The notes: generated by a model not told the origin, from the sequence alone. DNA of 64,000 nucleotides from Urechidicola croceus (GCF_001761325.1 NZ_CP017478.1:1571501-1635500); one strand, 5' to 3'; positions 43,998-54,067 are shown, numbered from the stretch's first letter. Numbers and translations are program-made.

Positions 43998-45140
43998 TCA
44001 ATTTTCATCAATCACAAATAATTCTGAAGCAATACCATCGGCAAAAAACTTCCCTTTCTCTGTAGTTTTAAGAATAAAATCTCCATCAACAGCAATAACT
44101 TCCAAGAAGTTTAAATTTATTGATTTATCTTTTGATGTTAAAAGGTGATTTCTATAACCTTCTCCAAAATCATCTACAATTTTATTAAAAGACACTCCCC
44201 AAACCGTACGTAAACCTGTCATTATGTATTCATTATACTTGTCTGACAATGAAAGAATCTCAACTTCATTTGGTATTATTTTTTGCTGAATTGACTTGAG
44301 GTATTTCTGATTATTAGAAACATTCCAACTGCGTTGATTTTTATTAAACGAATGTGCAGATGGACCAACTCCTAAATATGATTTACCTTTCCAATAGGAT
44401 GTATTGTGCTTTGAAAAATAGTCTAATTTACCAAAATTAGAAATTTCATATTGAACAAATCCTTTTTTTGCAGTTTCTTCAACCAAAATATCAAAATGTT
44501 GTGACGCTAAAGTTTCATCTATTGGCGGATATTTACCGTTCTGAATAAAACTGTCTAATGCAGTTTTTGGCTCAACTGTTAATGCATAACTAGAAATATG
44601 CTTTACTCCCGAATCAAAAGTTTTTTTTAAGTTTTCTCTCCATTTCTCTACAGACATATTTGGAATTCCATAAATTAAATCTACAGTAATATTCTCAAAG
44701 TGACGAGTTGCTACAGACAAGCAATTTATAGATTCGGATGCTGTGTGTGCTCTATTCATTGACTTTAAATCATCTTCAAAAAAAGATTGAATTCCAATAC
44801 TCAATCTATTTACAGGGCTTTTGGCTAGTTCTATAATTTTAATTTCTGTAAGATCATCTGGATTTGCTTCTAATGAAATTTCAGGATTAATTGTTACTTT
44901 AAAATTGTTGTAAATTGTATGAATCAAAAATCGAATTTCTTCAATTGTCAATAAACTTGGAGTTCCTCCTCCAAAATAAATGGTTTCTACAACTTCAGTA
45001 ATTTCATTTTTTCGCAAAACTAATTCATCTGCAATTGCTTGAATCATTTCACTTTTTCGCTTTAAAGAAGTAGAAAAATGAAAATCACAATAGTGACAAG
45101 CTTGCTTACAAAACGGGATATGTATATAAATTCCTGCCAA
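43998..45140 (-). CDS. hemW: Radical SAM protein HemW (heme chaperone)
   Basis: 380 residues. The N-terminal AGIYIHIPFCKQACHYCDFH holds the radical SAM CxxxCxxC cluster; GGGTPSLL and the C-terminal HemN_C-like region (TGLRTVWGVSFNKIVDDFGE) complete the family pattern. HemW proteins carry heme and lack the extra Cys of true HemN oxidases. Part of a run of minus-strand genes with tight spacing. Confidence 0.93.
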   Translation of the reverse strand: MAGIYIHIPFCKQACHYCDFHFSTSLKRKSEMIQAIADELVLRKNEITEVVETIYFGGGTPSLLTIEEIRFLIHTIYNNFKVTINPEISLEANPDDLTEIKIIELAKSPVNRLSIGIQSFFEDDLKSMNRAHTASESINCLSVATRHFENITVDLIYGIPNMSVEKWRENLKKTFDSGVKHISSYALTVEPKTALDSFIQNGKYPPIDETLASQHFDILVEETAKKGFVQYEISNFGKLDYFSKHNTSYWKGKSYLGVGPSAHSFNKNQRSWNVSNNQKYLKSIQQKIIPNEVEILSLSDKYNEYIMTGLRTVWGVSFNKIVDDFGEGYRNHLLTSKDKSINLNFLEVIAVDGDFILKTTEKGKFFADGIASELFVIDEN

Positions 45141-45141
45141 T

Positions 45142-45819
45142 TTATTGATGAATTTTATTTAGAATTAAAAATAATTCTTCTTTTAGTTTAGTGAATTCTT
45201 TTATTAATTCAACATTAAATACATTTTTTTCTTCAATATAACCATCTAATACATTATTATACTCATCAATATTTATTTCACTTAATTCTAATTTCAAACT
45301 ACTCTTAACTACTTCAGCCGCTTTAGATTTCACAAAATAACCTTTTTCCATTACTAAAATTTGAACTTCATTAATACATTTAATTAACTTTATATCAAAG
45401 TATTCATATAAATACAGATTTAGAATTGACTTTTTATTTTTAAAATCTTTTTCAAATCCCGATAATTTATTCTGTAAAATATACAATTCAGAACTAGATT
45501 TTAAATTAGAATAAAAAACTGAATCTATTTCATTATCCCAAGCATTTAAACTAGACCAAAATTCATTGATAACTTTTCTTTTTTCATTTATCAAATTTAT
45601 CTTATTAGATTTTAAAATATCTAAATTTGTTTTTAATTTCTCTAAATCATTATTGAATTCATTTTTTACAGATTCTACTTCTCTTGTAATAGAGGCAACA
45701 TCATCTTTGTCTGCCAAATTTTCAAATTTTCGTTTAAAAAAGAAAAAACCACCAGCTAATATTAAACCTACAAAATACAACCAAGGGCTTTTTAAAAAAA
45801 TTTCTAAATTATCTTCCAT
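45142..45819 (-). CDS. Membrane-anchored coiled-coil protein, unknown
   Basis: 225 residues. One transmembrane helix near the N-terminus (SPWLYFVGLILAGGFFFF), then a long charged helical region that is strongly coiled-coil-like (DVASITREVESVKNEFNNDL to LDILKSNK) and more helices to the end. It lies 1 base from hemW and 4 bases from ruvC. No family recognised. Confidence 0.65.
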   Translation of the reverse strand: MEDNLEIFLKSPWLYFVGLILAGGFFFFKRKFENLADKDDVASITREVESVKNEFNNDLEKLKTNLDILKSNKINLINEKRKVINEFWSSLNAWDNEIDSVFYSNLKSSSELYILQNKLSGFEKDFKNKKSILNLYLYEYFDIKLIKCINEVQILVMEKGYFVKSKAAEVVKSSLKLELSEINIDEYNNVLDGYIEEKNVFNVELIKEFTKLKEELFLILNKIHQ

Positions 45820-45823
45820 ATAT

Positions 45824-46375
45824 CTAACTCACTTTATTCGGATTCTGTTTAACAAATGCACTCCAACCAGTATAATTTTTACCTACTTCAACCCTTTCAC
45901 TATTATAAAAATGACAAACTGCAGCGGCTAAACCATCCGTTGCATCCAAATTTTTTGGAAGTGATTTCAACTTTAAAGTACTTTGTAGCATTGCTGCAAC
46001 TTGCTCTTTACTTGCTTTTCCGTTTCCTGTTATTGCCATTTTTATTTTTAACGGAGCATATTCAGTAATTGGAATATCTCGTGACAACCCAGCTGCCATG
46101 GCAACACCCTGTGCTCTCCCTAACTTTAACATTGACTGCACATTTTTACCAAAAAACGGTGCTTCAATTGCTATTTCATCAGGATTATAAGTGTCAATCA
46201 ACTCAATAGTACGCTCAAAAATAAGTCTTAATTTCACATAATGGTCATTGTGTTTCTTCAACAACAATTCATTCATTTGTATAAACTCCATTTTTTTATT
46301 TACAACTTTTATCAAGCCAAAACCCATAATTGTAGTACCCGGATCAATTCCTAATATGATTTTTTCTGTAGACAA
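45824..46375 (-). CDS. ruvC: Crossover junction endodeoxyribonuclease RuvC
   Basis: About 183 residues from a TTG start ([14 protein letters not shown]); an ATG 13 codons upstream (46414) would overlap the divergent gene and is less likely. Acidic catalytic residues are seen in [24 protein letters not shown] and [13 protein letters not shown], the RuvC Asp-Glu-Asp-Asp set. It resolves Holliday junctions with RuvAB. Confidence 0.93.
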   Translation of the reverse strand: MSTEKIILGIDPGTTIMGFGLIKVVNKKMEFIQMNELLLKKHNDHYVKLRLIFERTIELIDTYNPDEIAIEAPFFGKNVQSMLKLGRAQGVAMAAGLSRDIPITEYAPLKIKMAITGNGKASKEQVAAMLQSTLKLKSLPKNLDATDGLAAAVCHFYNSERVEVGKNYTGWSAFVKQNPNKVS

Positions 46376-46395
46376 TATTTCGTTTCTTTGTGTAA

Positions 46396-47352
46396 ATGTA
46401 CAATATAAACCCAAAATATAAAGAGTTTTTGTTTCTTCTAGTAAAACTATCTATTGTGGTGGGCTCTATCTATTTTATCTATAATAAAATAGTAAACAAT
46501 AGCGAATTGAGTTTTACAGAATTTATAAATCAAATAAATGTTATTTTATTTAGAAATCCGTCCTCAATTTTTATATTAATATTGTATACTATTCTTAATT
46601 GGTTTTTTGAAATTTTAAAATGGAAAACACTAGTTTCTACGTTAAAAAAAATAACATTTTACGAAGCAGCTAAACAAAGTTTAGCATCATTAACAACCTC
46701 ATTATTTACACCAAACAGAATTGGAGAATACGGAGCAAAAGCCATCTATTTTTTAAAGCAAAAAAGAAAAATAATGTTACTAAATCTAATTGGTAATTTG
46801 AATCAGTTAGCAGTAACTATAATTTTTGGAATTATTGGTTTGATTTATTTTCTAACTACCTACAATATTAATTTCAGCATTCATAACTTACGAAGAATTG
46901 GTTTTTTAGTAGCGTTTATAGTCCTAATTCCACTATCAAACAGGGGTAAATCATTAAAATTATTTGGTTTTTTTGAATTTGAAAAAATTAAAAATTTTAT
47001 CAAAAAAATAAACTCTAAAACTCATCTAAAAATATTTACTTTTTCAGTAATTAGATATATAATTTTTTCACACCAATTTTTATTTTTATTACGCTTATTT
47101 GGTGTAGAAACTGATTATTCAATTCTAATGTTGCTAATTTTCTCTACATATTTTATAGCGTCATCTATTCCTAGTATTGCTTTGTTTGATTGGGCAATTA
47201 AAGGTTCTGTGGCTATTTTTATTTTTTCGTTTATAGGAATTCAAGAAACAACTATAGTTACGGTTACATTATTAATGTGGATTTTGAATTTTGCAATTCC
47301 AGCGGTTTTTGGTAGTTTTTTTGTTCTTAATTTTAAATTTACTGAAGAATGA
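46396..47352 (+). CDS. Membrane protein of the UPF0104/lysylphosphatidylglycerol-synthase-TM family
   Basis: 318 residues with about eight transmembrane helices (first [20 protein letters not shown]; last [18 protein letters not shown]). The phrase [20 protein letters not shown] is typical of the UPF0104/LPG_synthase_TM family. The gene overlaps the glycosyltransferase gene downstream by 4 bases, so the two act together, possibly in lipid-linked glycan or flippase-like work. Function of the family member unknown. Confidence 0.75.
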   Translation: MYNINPKYKEFLFLLVKLSIVVGSIYFIYNKIVNNSELSFTEFINQINVILFRNPSSIFILILYTILNWFFEILKWKTLVSTLKKITFYEAAKQSLASLTTSLFTPNRIGEYGAKAIYFLKQKRKIMLLNLIGNLNQLAVTIIFGIIGLIYFLTTYNINFSIHNLRRIGFLVAFIVLIPLSNRGKSLKLFGFFEFEKIKNFIKKINSKTHLKIFTFSVIRYIIFSHQFLFLLRLFGVETDYSILMLLIFSTYFIASSIPSIALFDWAIKGSVAIFIFSFIGIQETTIVTVTLLMWILNFAIPAVFGSFFVLNFKFTEE

Positions 47353-48479
47353 TTATACTTTTCATAATAATTTCTTTAGTTTATTTCATACTAATATTTT
47401 CATTTATTATTGGATTTAATAAAATCAAAACTTTTAATCTTGATAAAAATTATACGCCAAAAAATAGATTTACAATCATTATTCCTTTTCGAAATGAAGA
47501 AAAAAATTTACATTCTTTACTTTCAAGTTTAAACAGGTTGAACTACCCATCAAACATGCTAGAAATAATATTAGTAAATGATGATTCATCTGATAGTTAT
47601 TTAACAATATTGAATAACTTCAAGGAAAAAACAAGTTTAAAATTTGAATTAATTGAAAATATTCGAAAGTCTAACTCCCCCAAAAAAGATGCTATTGAAA
47701 TTGCTATAAAAAAAGCCAAATATGATTGGATTTTAACAACAGATGCTGATTGTATTTTACCAAAAGATTGGATCACTTTCTACGACAATTTCATTCAAAA
47801 AAAGAACCCAAAAATGATTTGCGGACCAGTTACCTACCAAGTTAAAAATAACTTTTTTGAAAAATTTCAACTGTTTGATTTCATAAGCTTAATTGGAACA
47901 ACAATTGGTAGTTTTGGATTGAAAAAACCATTTTTATGCAACGGTGCAAATTTATGTTATTCTAAAGATCTTTTTTATGAACTAAATGGCTTTGAAAATA
48001 ATAATACTATTTCAAGTGGTGATGATGTTTTTTTATTGGAAAAAGCAAATAAGATGTATCCTGAAAAAATTCATTATTTAAAATCAATTAATACATTGGT
48101 TCAAACTCTTCCTCAAGAAAATATTAAGAATCTCATCTTTCAAAGAATAAGATGGGCTTCCAAAACAACAGCCTACGAAAACTCATTTGGGAAGTTTGTT
48201 GGTATTGTCGTTTTTTTGATGAATTCAGTAATCTTAATTTTATTAGTTTTAACTGGTTTTAAAGTTATATCATGGAATTATTTCACCATCATTTTTTTAA
48301 TTAAATTTCATATTGATTTAATACTTATATATTTCACTTTAAATTTCACAAAACAACAAAAAAACATTCTTTTTTACCCAATAATCTCGATTATTCACCC
48401 ATTTTTTATCTTTTTTACTGCCTTTTTATCTTTTTTAAAAATAAAATATAAATGGAAAAATCGAGATTTCTCATTGTAA
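47349..48479 (+). CDS. Membrane-anchored glycosyltransferase family 2
   Basis: 376 residues. An N-terminal helix, the GT2 domain (FTIIIPFRNEEKNLHSLLSS, ILVNDDSSDSY, the DAD metal site in LTTDADCILP, a QRIRW motif in LIFQRIRWASK) and C-terminal helices for membrane attachment. The Q(R/Q)xRW motif indicates a processive or synthase-like GT2. Pairs with the UPF0104 protein upstream. Confidence 0.88.
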   Translation: MIILFIIISLVYFILIFSFIIGFNKIKTFNLDKNYTPKNRFTIIIPFRNEEKNLHSLLSSLNRLNYPSNMLEIILVNDDSSDSYLTILNNFKEKTSLKFELIENIRKSNSPKKDAIEIAIKKAKYDWILTTDADCILPKDWITFYDNFIQKKNPKMICGPVTYQVKNNFFEKFQLFDFISLIGTTIGSFGLKKPFLCNGANLCYSKDLFYELNGFENNNTISSGDDVFLLEKANKMYPEKIHYLKSINTLVQTLPQENIKNLIFQRIRWASKTTAYENSFGKFVGIVVFLMNSVILILLVLTGFKVISWNYFTIIFLIKFHIDLILIYFTLNFTKQQKNILFYPIISIIHPFFIFFTAFLSFLKIKYKWKNRDFSL

Positions 48480-48515
48480 TTTTTTCGTACCTTTATTTTT
48501 TTATACATATATATA

Positions 48516-49256
48516 ATGTCCCTATTAAATTACAAAACTTCAAACCCTGCATTTAGCCCAGGAGTTTGGAAAGGTTATTCATCGTCTTCCAATAAAATGT
48601 CATTAAGTGGAGTCATATTTAAAACTCTCTTTTGCCTTATTTTAGTTGGTATATCTACTTGGTATGTTTGGGATTTAGTGCATAAAGGAATCGATGTAAA
48701 ATGGTATACTTCACTTGGATTACTTGCTGCAATTGTTTTAAGTATTTTAACTTCTTACAAGCATAAATGGGCGAAATTTACTGCACCTCTATATGCATTA
48801 TCAAAAGGTTTTTTCTTGGGTGGATTTTCAGCATATGCAGAACTTCAGTTTGAAGGATTACCAATGAAAGCCGTCGGTGTAACAATAGTGACATTTTTTA
48901 TAATGCTTATACTCTACAAACTTAAAATCATCAATGTTACTAGTCGATTTAGAAGTGTTATAATTTCTGCAACAGTAACAATTATGATTATATATCTTAT
49001 AAGTTGGATCTTAAGTTTCTTTGGTATTTCTATGAAATTTATATATGGAACATCTTGGTTTGCAATAGGATTTAATATTATTGCAGCTGTAGTAGCATCA
49101 TTGGCATTACTTTTAGATTTTGATTTTATTGATCGAAAAATAAATAGAGTGCCGAAATACATGGAATGGGTTGCCACATGGGGGCTTTTAGTAACTCTAA
49201 TTTGGTTATATATAGAAGTTTTAAGACTTATGAAAAAATTTGCAATTAGATTTTAA
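48516..49256 (+). CDS. Bax inhibitor-1/YccA family membrane protein, copy 1
   Basis: 246 residues with seven transmembrane helices. The family pattern is NPAFSPGVWKGYSSSSNKMS at the N-terminus, LYALSKGFFLGGFSAYAE, and DFDFIDRKINRVPKYMEWVA with the acidic pair of BI-1 calcium-leak proteins. A close paralogue follows at 49935-50678. Confidence 0.9.
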   Translation: MSLLNYKTSNPAFSPGVWKGYSSSSNKMSLSGVIFKTLFCLILVGISTWYVWDLVHKGIDVKWYTSLGLLAAIVLSILTSYKHKWAKFTAPLYALSKGFFLGGFSAYAELQFEGLPMKAVGVTIVTFFIMLILYKLKIINVTSRFRSVIISATVTIMIIYLISWILSFFGISMKFIYGTSWFAIGFNIIAAVVASLALLLDFDFIDRKINRVPKYMEWVATWGLLVTLIWLYIEVLRLMKKFAIRF

Positions 49257-49313
49257 TTTTCGTAGTGTTGCATTTAATTATTTTTTATACTTTAGTTAAA
49301 AATATCCCAATAA

Positions 49314-49799
49314 ATGAACATACACACCAACTATCGAATATATCCAAAAGCAATCAAAGAATTTATTGAAGATAATTACGAACTGAAATCAATAAATTTT
49401 GGAAATATTCAAAATAATTTAATTGCAGTTTTAGAAAAATTAAAATTAGATGAAATATTAGATTGTAAATGGGAAATAAATCCCTTACATTTTTTAGACA
49501 AAGTCGACATATCAAAAGAAAATAATAAACTTTCTGATTTTGACCAATACTCAAATTTCTTGTTTCTCGTTATATTGAAGGATGGAAAATCAAAAGCCGA
49601 TTTTCAAAAGGCTATAAAAACCTTTGACTCTGAGTTTATACAAAAATACCAAAATAAAGCTCTATCTGAATATCAAGAGATCAAATCTCAAGAATTAATC
49701 AAAGCAAAAAAGCAAGAAAGACTGCTGTATTATGCCGCAGGAATACTTTTTATAATTATGGCCTCAACTATTGTTATTTTAAAAGTTATGAACGATTAG
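49314..49799 (+). CDS. Hypothetical protein with C-terminal membrane helix
   Basis: 161 residues. The N-terminal two-thirds is a mixed alpha/beta cytoplasmic part; the end has a helix KAKKQERLLYYAAGILF and a single transmembrane segment. It lies between two Bax-inhibitor genes, so it may belong to their operon. No family recognised. Confidence 0.6.
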   Translation: MNIHTNYRIYPKAIKEFIEDNYELKSINFGNIQNNLIAVLEKLKLDEILDCKWEINPLHFLDKVDISKENNKLSDFDQYSNFLFLVILKDGKSKADFQKAIKTFDSEFIQKYQNKALSEYQEIKSQELIKAKKQERLLYYAAGILFIIMASTIVILKVMND

Positions 49800-49934
49800 C
49801 GACAAAGAGTATGTTTTAAATAACAAAATACACGATTTTACGCATAAATAGTAATGTTTTTGTTAATAAGTATTTGGTAGTGTCACTTTTTTTTATATAT
49901 TTGGTGCAAGTCAAACCCCACATACCCCAAAATT

Positions 49935-50678
49935 ATGGCTTTATATACTTATAAAACCTCGAATCCTGCTTTTAGCAGAGACGTTTGGAAAGGATACACA
50001 TCTACTTCAAACAAAATGACCGTAAACGGTGTAATTCTAAAATCTTTTTTTTGTGTAATTTTAGTTGCAAGCACAGCTATGCTCACTTGGAACATGCATA
50101 TTAAAGGTTTTAATATTGACTACCTCATGTATGGTGGTTTAATTGGAACACTGTTTTTTAGTTTACTTACAGCATTTATTCATAGACTTGCTCCAGTTCT
50201 TGTACCATTATATGCATTGGCACAAGGATTTTTTTTAGGAGCTATTTCTATTTATGCTGAAAATAAATTTAAAGGAATGCCATTACAGGCAATTGGAGTG
50301 ACAATCACTACATTTTTTGCAATGTTGTTTCTTTACAAATCTAAAATTGTAAAAGTAACCGATCGCTTTAGAAGTGTATTAGTTGTAGCAATTTCAATAA
50401 TTATGACAATTTATGCTTTAAGTTGGTCATTAAACTTTTTTAGTATTGAAACGCCTTTTACTATTTTAGACAACTCATCCTACATTTCAATAGCATTTAA
50501 TGTTGTTGCTGCAGGTATTGCTGCATTCACTTTGTTGTTAGACTTCGATTTTATCGAAAGAAAGAAAAACCACGTTCCTAAATATATGGAATGGGTTGCA
50601 ACTTGGGGATTACTAGTAACCTTAGTATGGGTCTACGTAGAAGCTTTAAGAATAATGAAAAAAATTGCTGTGAATTAG
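49935..50678 (+). CDS. Bax inhibitor-1/YccA family membrane protein, copy 2
   Basis: 247 residues and seven membrane helices; aligns over its full length with copy 1 (NPAFSRDVWKGYTSTSNKMT, LYALAQGFFLGAISIYAE, DFDFIERKKNHVPKYMEWVA). Tandem duplication with divergence. Confidence 0.9.
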   Translation: MALYTYKTSNPAFSRDVWKGYTSTSNKMTVNGVILKSFFCVILVASTAMLTWNMHIKGFNIDYLMYGGLIGTLFFSLLTAFIHRLAPVLVPLYALAQGFFLGAISIYAENKFKGMPLQAIGVTITTFFAMLFLYKSKIVKVTDRFRSVLVVAISIIMTIYALSWSLNFFSIETPFTILDNSSYISIAFNVVAAGIAAFTLLLDFDFIERKKNHVPKYMEWVATWGLLVTLVWVYVEALRIMKKIAVN

Positions 50679-50803
50679 AATAAACTTTTCATTACACTTT
50701 CGGCATTCATCCAAAAGTAGAGAACACCTAACAAGATGATTAACAATACAATTAACTTCATTTTGTTAGGTTTTTTTCTTTTCTTAAATCTGTTAAACTC
50801 CAT
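50675..50803 (-). CDS. Small single-helix membrane protein (42 residues)
   Basis: ATG at 50803, stop at 50675. MEFNRFKKRKKPNKMKLIVL starts with a basic stretch, followed by a hydrophobic helix (IVLLIILLGVLYFWM) and a short polar tail. It lies 5 bases after the mnmD stop and is read in the same direction, so it is probably part of that operon. Its end overlaps the BI-1 copy 2 stop codon by 3 bases. Confidence 0.6.
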   Translation of the reverse strand: MEFNRFKKRKKPNKMKLIVLLIILLGVLYFWMNAESVMKSLF

Positions 50804-50808
50804 TTTAA

Positions 50809-51471
50809 TTAAGTTTTTATCGCTCTTAACATTTCTCTTTTACCAGGTGGACCTTCTAGCTTCTCTACTTTAAACCCAACTTCTAGCATTGCACGCCTTA
50901 CACTCCCTTTTGCTGAATAAGTCACCAAAACTCCTTTCGCCTTTAATGAATTATACATTTTTTGAAATATCTCAACTGTCCATAATTCAGGTTGTACTCT
51001 TGCTCCAAAAGCATCAAAATAAATTAAATTAAACTTATTTTCATCAACTATCTCATTAAAAAACTGTTCTCTTTTAGTCAATGTAAACTCGCTAGAAATT
51101 TTATTCTTAACCTCCCATTCATTATGATGAATCTCCTGAAATACATCCTCAAATTCTAACACATTTAATTGATCTACATAATTCAAACTTTCAATTTCTT
51201 TCTCTGAAATCGGATATGCCTCAATACCATAATATTCAATTTTTAACTTACTTTTTTGTGCCTCTAAAAATGTAATAAAACAATTGAGCCCAGTTCCAAA
51301 ACCTACTTCTAAAATAGATATTTTACGATTCTTAAAAAGATTTAATCCACTTTTAATAAATACGTGATATGCCTCCTGAATTGCTCCATGCTTTGAATGA
51401 TATTGTTCGTTCCATTCGGGTAAATGAATAGTTGTTGAACCATCTGCAGTTGTAATAATTTCTCTTTTCAA
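50809..51471 (-). CDS. mnmD: tRNA 5-(aminomethyl)-2-thiouridylate methyltransferase-type protein MnmD
   Basis: 220 residues: N-terminus REIITTADGSTTIHLPEWNE, then the SAM-binding ILEVGFGTGLNCFI, FDAFGARVQPELWT and VRRAMLEVGFKVEKLEGPPG. This is the free-standing form of the MnmC C1-partner (DUF752), which methylates aminomethyl-uridine at position 34 of tRNAs. It is encoded with a cytochrome-like lipoprotein, a DUF4920 protein and a small membrane protein. Confidence 0.88.
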   Translation of the reverse strand: MKREIITTADGSTTIHLPEWNEQYHSKHGAIQEAYHVFIKSGLNLFKNRKISILEVGFGTGLNCFITFLEAQKSKLKIEYYGIEAYPISEKEIESLNYVDQLNVLEFEDVFQEIHHNEWEVKNKISSEFTLTKREQFFNEIVDENKFNLIYFDAFGARVQPELWTVEIFQKMYNSLKAKGVLVTYSAKGSVRRAMLEVGFKVEKLEGPPGKREMLRAIKT

Positions 51472-51473
51472 AT

Positions 51474-51902
51474 CTACTTAATAAGTAATTTTTTTATTCT
51501 TGGAATTGGCCCTGTACAACTAGTTTGATGACATGCAATACATGTATTTATAGTATTATTAAAATTACTTTGTATCTCTTCATTAGTTGCTGAATAAATT
51601 GATTGCTGCTGTTCTAAAAACACTTTAGCAAATTTTTGAAAGGATTCATCTCTAGTAAATCTATCTGTCATTTCGGCAGTATGGATATTCAATAACTTTT
51701 CTGGAAAATTAGTTGGAGTTTCATTTCTTAAAATTTGAGATTTAATACTATCGTTTAGAACGTACATTTCTTCCATCAATATCGCTAACTCTGACGGTTG
51801 ATACATTACAAGTTCTTCTTTTTCAGAAGACAACTCTTTCTTTTTATCATTATTACATGATGCGAAAAGAACAATACAAAATATTATTAAGACCTTATTC
51901 AT
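51474..51902 (-). CDS. Lipoprotein with a c-type heme motif
   Basis: 142 residues. Lipobox LFASCN near residue 16. The single heme-attachment motif is CIACH (in NTCIACHQTSCTGP), close to the C-terminus, in a small helical domain. This suggests a monoheme cytochrome c on the outer leaflet or periplasmic side of a membrane. It overlaps the DUF4920 gene by 8 bases. Electron partner unknown. Confidence 0.72.
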   Translation of the reverse strand: MNKVLIIFCIVLFASCNNDKKKELSSEKEELVMYQPSELAILMEEMYVLNDSIKSQILRNETPTNFPEKLLNIHTAEMTDRFTRDESFQKFAKVFLEQQQSIYSATNEEIQSNFNNTINTCIACHQTSCTGPIPRIKKLLIK

Positions 51903-52407
51903 CTGAAGTAACTTCTTCCTTCATTAAAACCCCATCTGCTAAAAAAGAATAGGTAAATTTTGGAGTAGTTATCATTGCTATTTCCTCATTTGTTTTTCCT
52001 GCATCTTTTGCATAATGCCTTTGTTCATCAATAGAAACCTCATTTACAAATGCCTTACCATGAACTATAACTTCTCTTTCATCAGAATTTAATGGTACAA
52101 AAAATCCATAATCCTTAAACTTAACCATTGATTCTTCATTGTTTCCTAAATCCAATTTCATCCAACAACCTTTGGCCTTACATACGCTATTAACTGTAGA
52201 TGCAAATTTCACATCAAGAGTATCACCTTCTTTTAAAGTTTTAAACCTATCTATCATCTCTTCTTTAGTTATAAAACCTTCACTAGTAATCTTCTCTCCA
52301 AAAGACTGATAAGTTAATTTCGCATCTTGAGTTTCCGCTTCCTTTTTATCATTCTTACATGATGTTATTACTAAAACTAACAAACTTAATATCCAAAACT
52401 TTTTCAT
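51895..52407 (-). CDS. DUF4920 lipoprotein
   Basis: The ATG at 52407 (MKKFWILSLLVLVITSCKND) gives a clean lipobox; an earlier ATG at 52479 would overlap the divergent promoter region. 170 residues. DUF4920 signature KAKGCWMKLDLG with the CxxxGCW-type cysteine, and FAVQ-like beta strands (MVKFKDYGFFVPL, VIVHGKAFVNEVSI). Periplasmic, possibly metal-binding. On the - strand, TAACTTTG, a perfect -7 box, lies about 30 bases upstream. Confidence 0.8.
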   Translation of the reverse strand: MKKFWILSLLVLVITSCKNDKKEAETQDAKLTYQSFGEKITSEGFITKEEMIDRFKTLKEGDTLDVKFASTVNSVCKAKGCWMKLDLGNNEESMVKFKDYGFFVPLNSDEREVIVHGKAFVNEVSIDEQRHYAKDAGKTNEEIAMITTPKFTYSFLADGVLMKEEVTSDE

Positions 52408-52529
52408 TATATATTGATTTAATATTCTAAACAAAGTTAAAGAAACATTTGCACCAAAAAAAATGGAAAGAATAAACAATAATTACACTAAATTCATAAC
52501 TTTACCAGATAATACAGTAATGAAAAATT

Positions 52530-53609
52530 ATGAGTACAGAAACGCAAAACATTATTATTCAAAAAATCGCCAAATCTAAAATTTCAGAAGTAGATTTTAG
52601 CAATTTAGCGTTCGGAAGCGTTTTTACTGATCATATGTATGTATGTGATTTTAAAGACGGGGAATGGCAAACACCAACAATCAAACCTTACGGACCTATT
52701 TCTATTGATCCTTCGGCAAAAGTCTTTCATTATGGTCAAGCCGTCTTTGAAGGAATGAAAGCTTATAAGGCTGAAGATGATAGTATTTGGATGTTTCGCC
52801 CTGAAGAGAATCAAAAACGCATTAATTTTTCAGCAAATAGATTACAAATGCCGTCTTTTCCAAAAGAAATGTTCTTTGATGGATTGGAAACATTATTAAA
52901 ACTTGATCGTGATTGGATACAAAAAGGTGAAGGAAATTCAATGTATATAAGACCATTCGTAATTGCTACCGAAAGTGGTGTATCTGCATCACCATCAAAA
53001 GAGTATAAATTCATGTTTATATTGTCTCCTGCTCAGTCTTATTTTAAAGGTGGAGGAAGTGATGTAAAAGTTTTATTTGCAGATAAATATAGTCGTTCAG
53101 CCAATGGCGGTGTAGGAGCTGCTAAAGCTGCAGGGAACTATGCTGGTCAATTCTATCCTACTCATTTAGCACAAGAACAAGGCTATCAACAAGTAGTTTG
53201 GACTGATGCAAATACCCATGAGTTTTTAGAAGAAGCAGGTGTAATGAATGTGTTTTTTAGAGTTGGTGACACTTTATTAACTGCACCTACATCTGATAGA
53301 ATTTTAGATGGAATTACTCGTAAAAGTATTATTCAAGTTGCTCAAGACATGGGAATTAGTGTTGAAGTAAGAAATGTAAGAGTTAGCGAAATTGTCGATG
53401 CTGCCAAAAATGGAACATTATTAGAAATGTTTGGTGCTGGAACTGCTGCTGTTATAAATCCTATTGCTGGTTTTGGTTGTAAAGGTGAAGACTATACATT
53501 GCCTAAACTAGAAAATAGTTATGCTATGCTACTTAGAAAACGCATAACAGATATTCAAACAAATAAAGCCGAAGATAAACATGGCTGGAGATATAAAGTT
53601 AAAGAATAA
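52530..53609 (+). CDS. ilvE: Branched-chain amino-acid aminotransferase
   Basis: 359 residues, class IV PLP aminotransferase. The N-terminal YGQAVFEGMKAYK, the PLP-lysine region NGGVGAAKAAGNYAG (schiff-base Lys), and TSDRILDGITRKSII near the C-terminus are typical of bacterial IlvE/BcaT of this length. It catalyses the last step of Val, Leu and Ile synthesis. Divergent from the DUF4920 operon, with a hairpin terminator after the stop. Confidence 0.93.
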   Translation: MSTETQNIIIQKIAKSKISEVDFSNLAFGSVFTDHMYVCDFKDGEWQTPTIKPYGPISIDPSAKVFHYGQAVFEGMKAYKAEDDSIWMFRPEENQKRINFSANRLQMPSFPKEMFFDGLETLLKLDRDWIQKGEGNSMYIRPFVIATESGVSASPSKEYKFMFILSPAQSYFKGGGSDVKVLFADKYSRSANGGVGAAKAAGNYAGQFYPTHLAQEQGYQQVVWTDANTHEFLEEAGVMNVFFRVGDTLLTAPTSDRILDGITRKSIIQVAQDMGISVEVRNVRVSEIVDAAKNGTLLEMFGAGTAAVINPIAGFGCKGEDYTLPKLENSYAMLLRKRITDIQTNKAEDKHGWRYKVKE

Positions 53610-53635
53610 AAAAAGCGCCAATTGGCGCTTTTTTT
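53608..53635. terminator. Intrinsic terminator after ilvE
   Basis: AAAAGCGCCA/TGGCGCTTTT, a perfect palindrome with A/T tracts on both sides, between the convergent ilvE and the pyrophosphohydrolase gene. Confidence 0.9.
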
Positions 53636-54020
53636 ATTTATCTAAAATCTTTTTAATATTTGGTTTAAAATATGCCGGACCTTTTAAAACTTTTCCATCT
53701 TCACGATAAATCGGGTTGCCATCTGCACCAAGTTTACTCATATTACTTCTTTGAATTTCCTCAAAAACTTCTTCAATTTTATATTGCATTCCGTGCTCAA
53801 TAATAGTTCCACATAAAATATACAACATATCTCCAAGTGCATCAGCAACTTCTACCAAGTCATCATTTTGGGCTGCTTCAAAATATTCTTCATTCTCTTC
53901 AGCCATTAAATTGAATCGGAGTTTATTTTTTGCCTCTCCTAAATTAGCCGTTGGTTCGTGTTTAATTCCCAATTTAAACGCCTCGTGAAATTCTTTTACT
54001 GCTCCTATCTTATTCTTCAT
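53634..54020 (-). CDS. MazG-like nucleoside triphosphate pyrophosphohydrolase
   Basis: 128 residues. The metal-binding motif is EENEEYFEAAQND (ExxE) and DALGDMLYILCG (ExxD type), as in phosphoribosyl-ATP/all-alpha NTP pyrophosphohydrolases. Its short length suits the MazG-like family of house-cleaning enzymes that hydrolyse non-canonical NTPs. Only 2 bases separate it from the divergent 54023 region. Confidence 0.85.
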   Translation of the reverse strand: MKNKIGAVKEFHEAFKLGIKHEPTANLGEAKNKLRFNLMAEENEEYFEAAQNDDLVEVADALGDMLYILCGTIIEHGMQYKIEEVFEEIQRSNMSKLGADGNPIYREDGKVLKGPAYFKPNIKKILDK

Positions 54021-54067
54021 TATTGCTGATATTTTTATGTATTTTTGTGCTTATAAAGATACATAAT

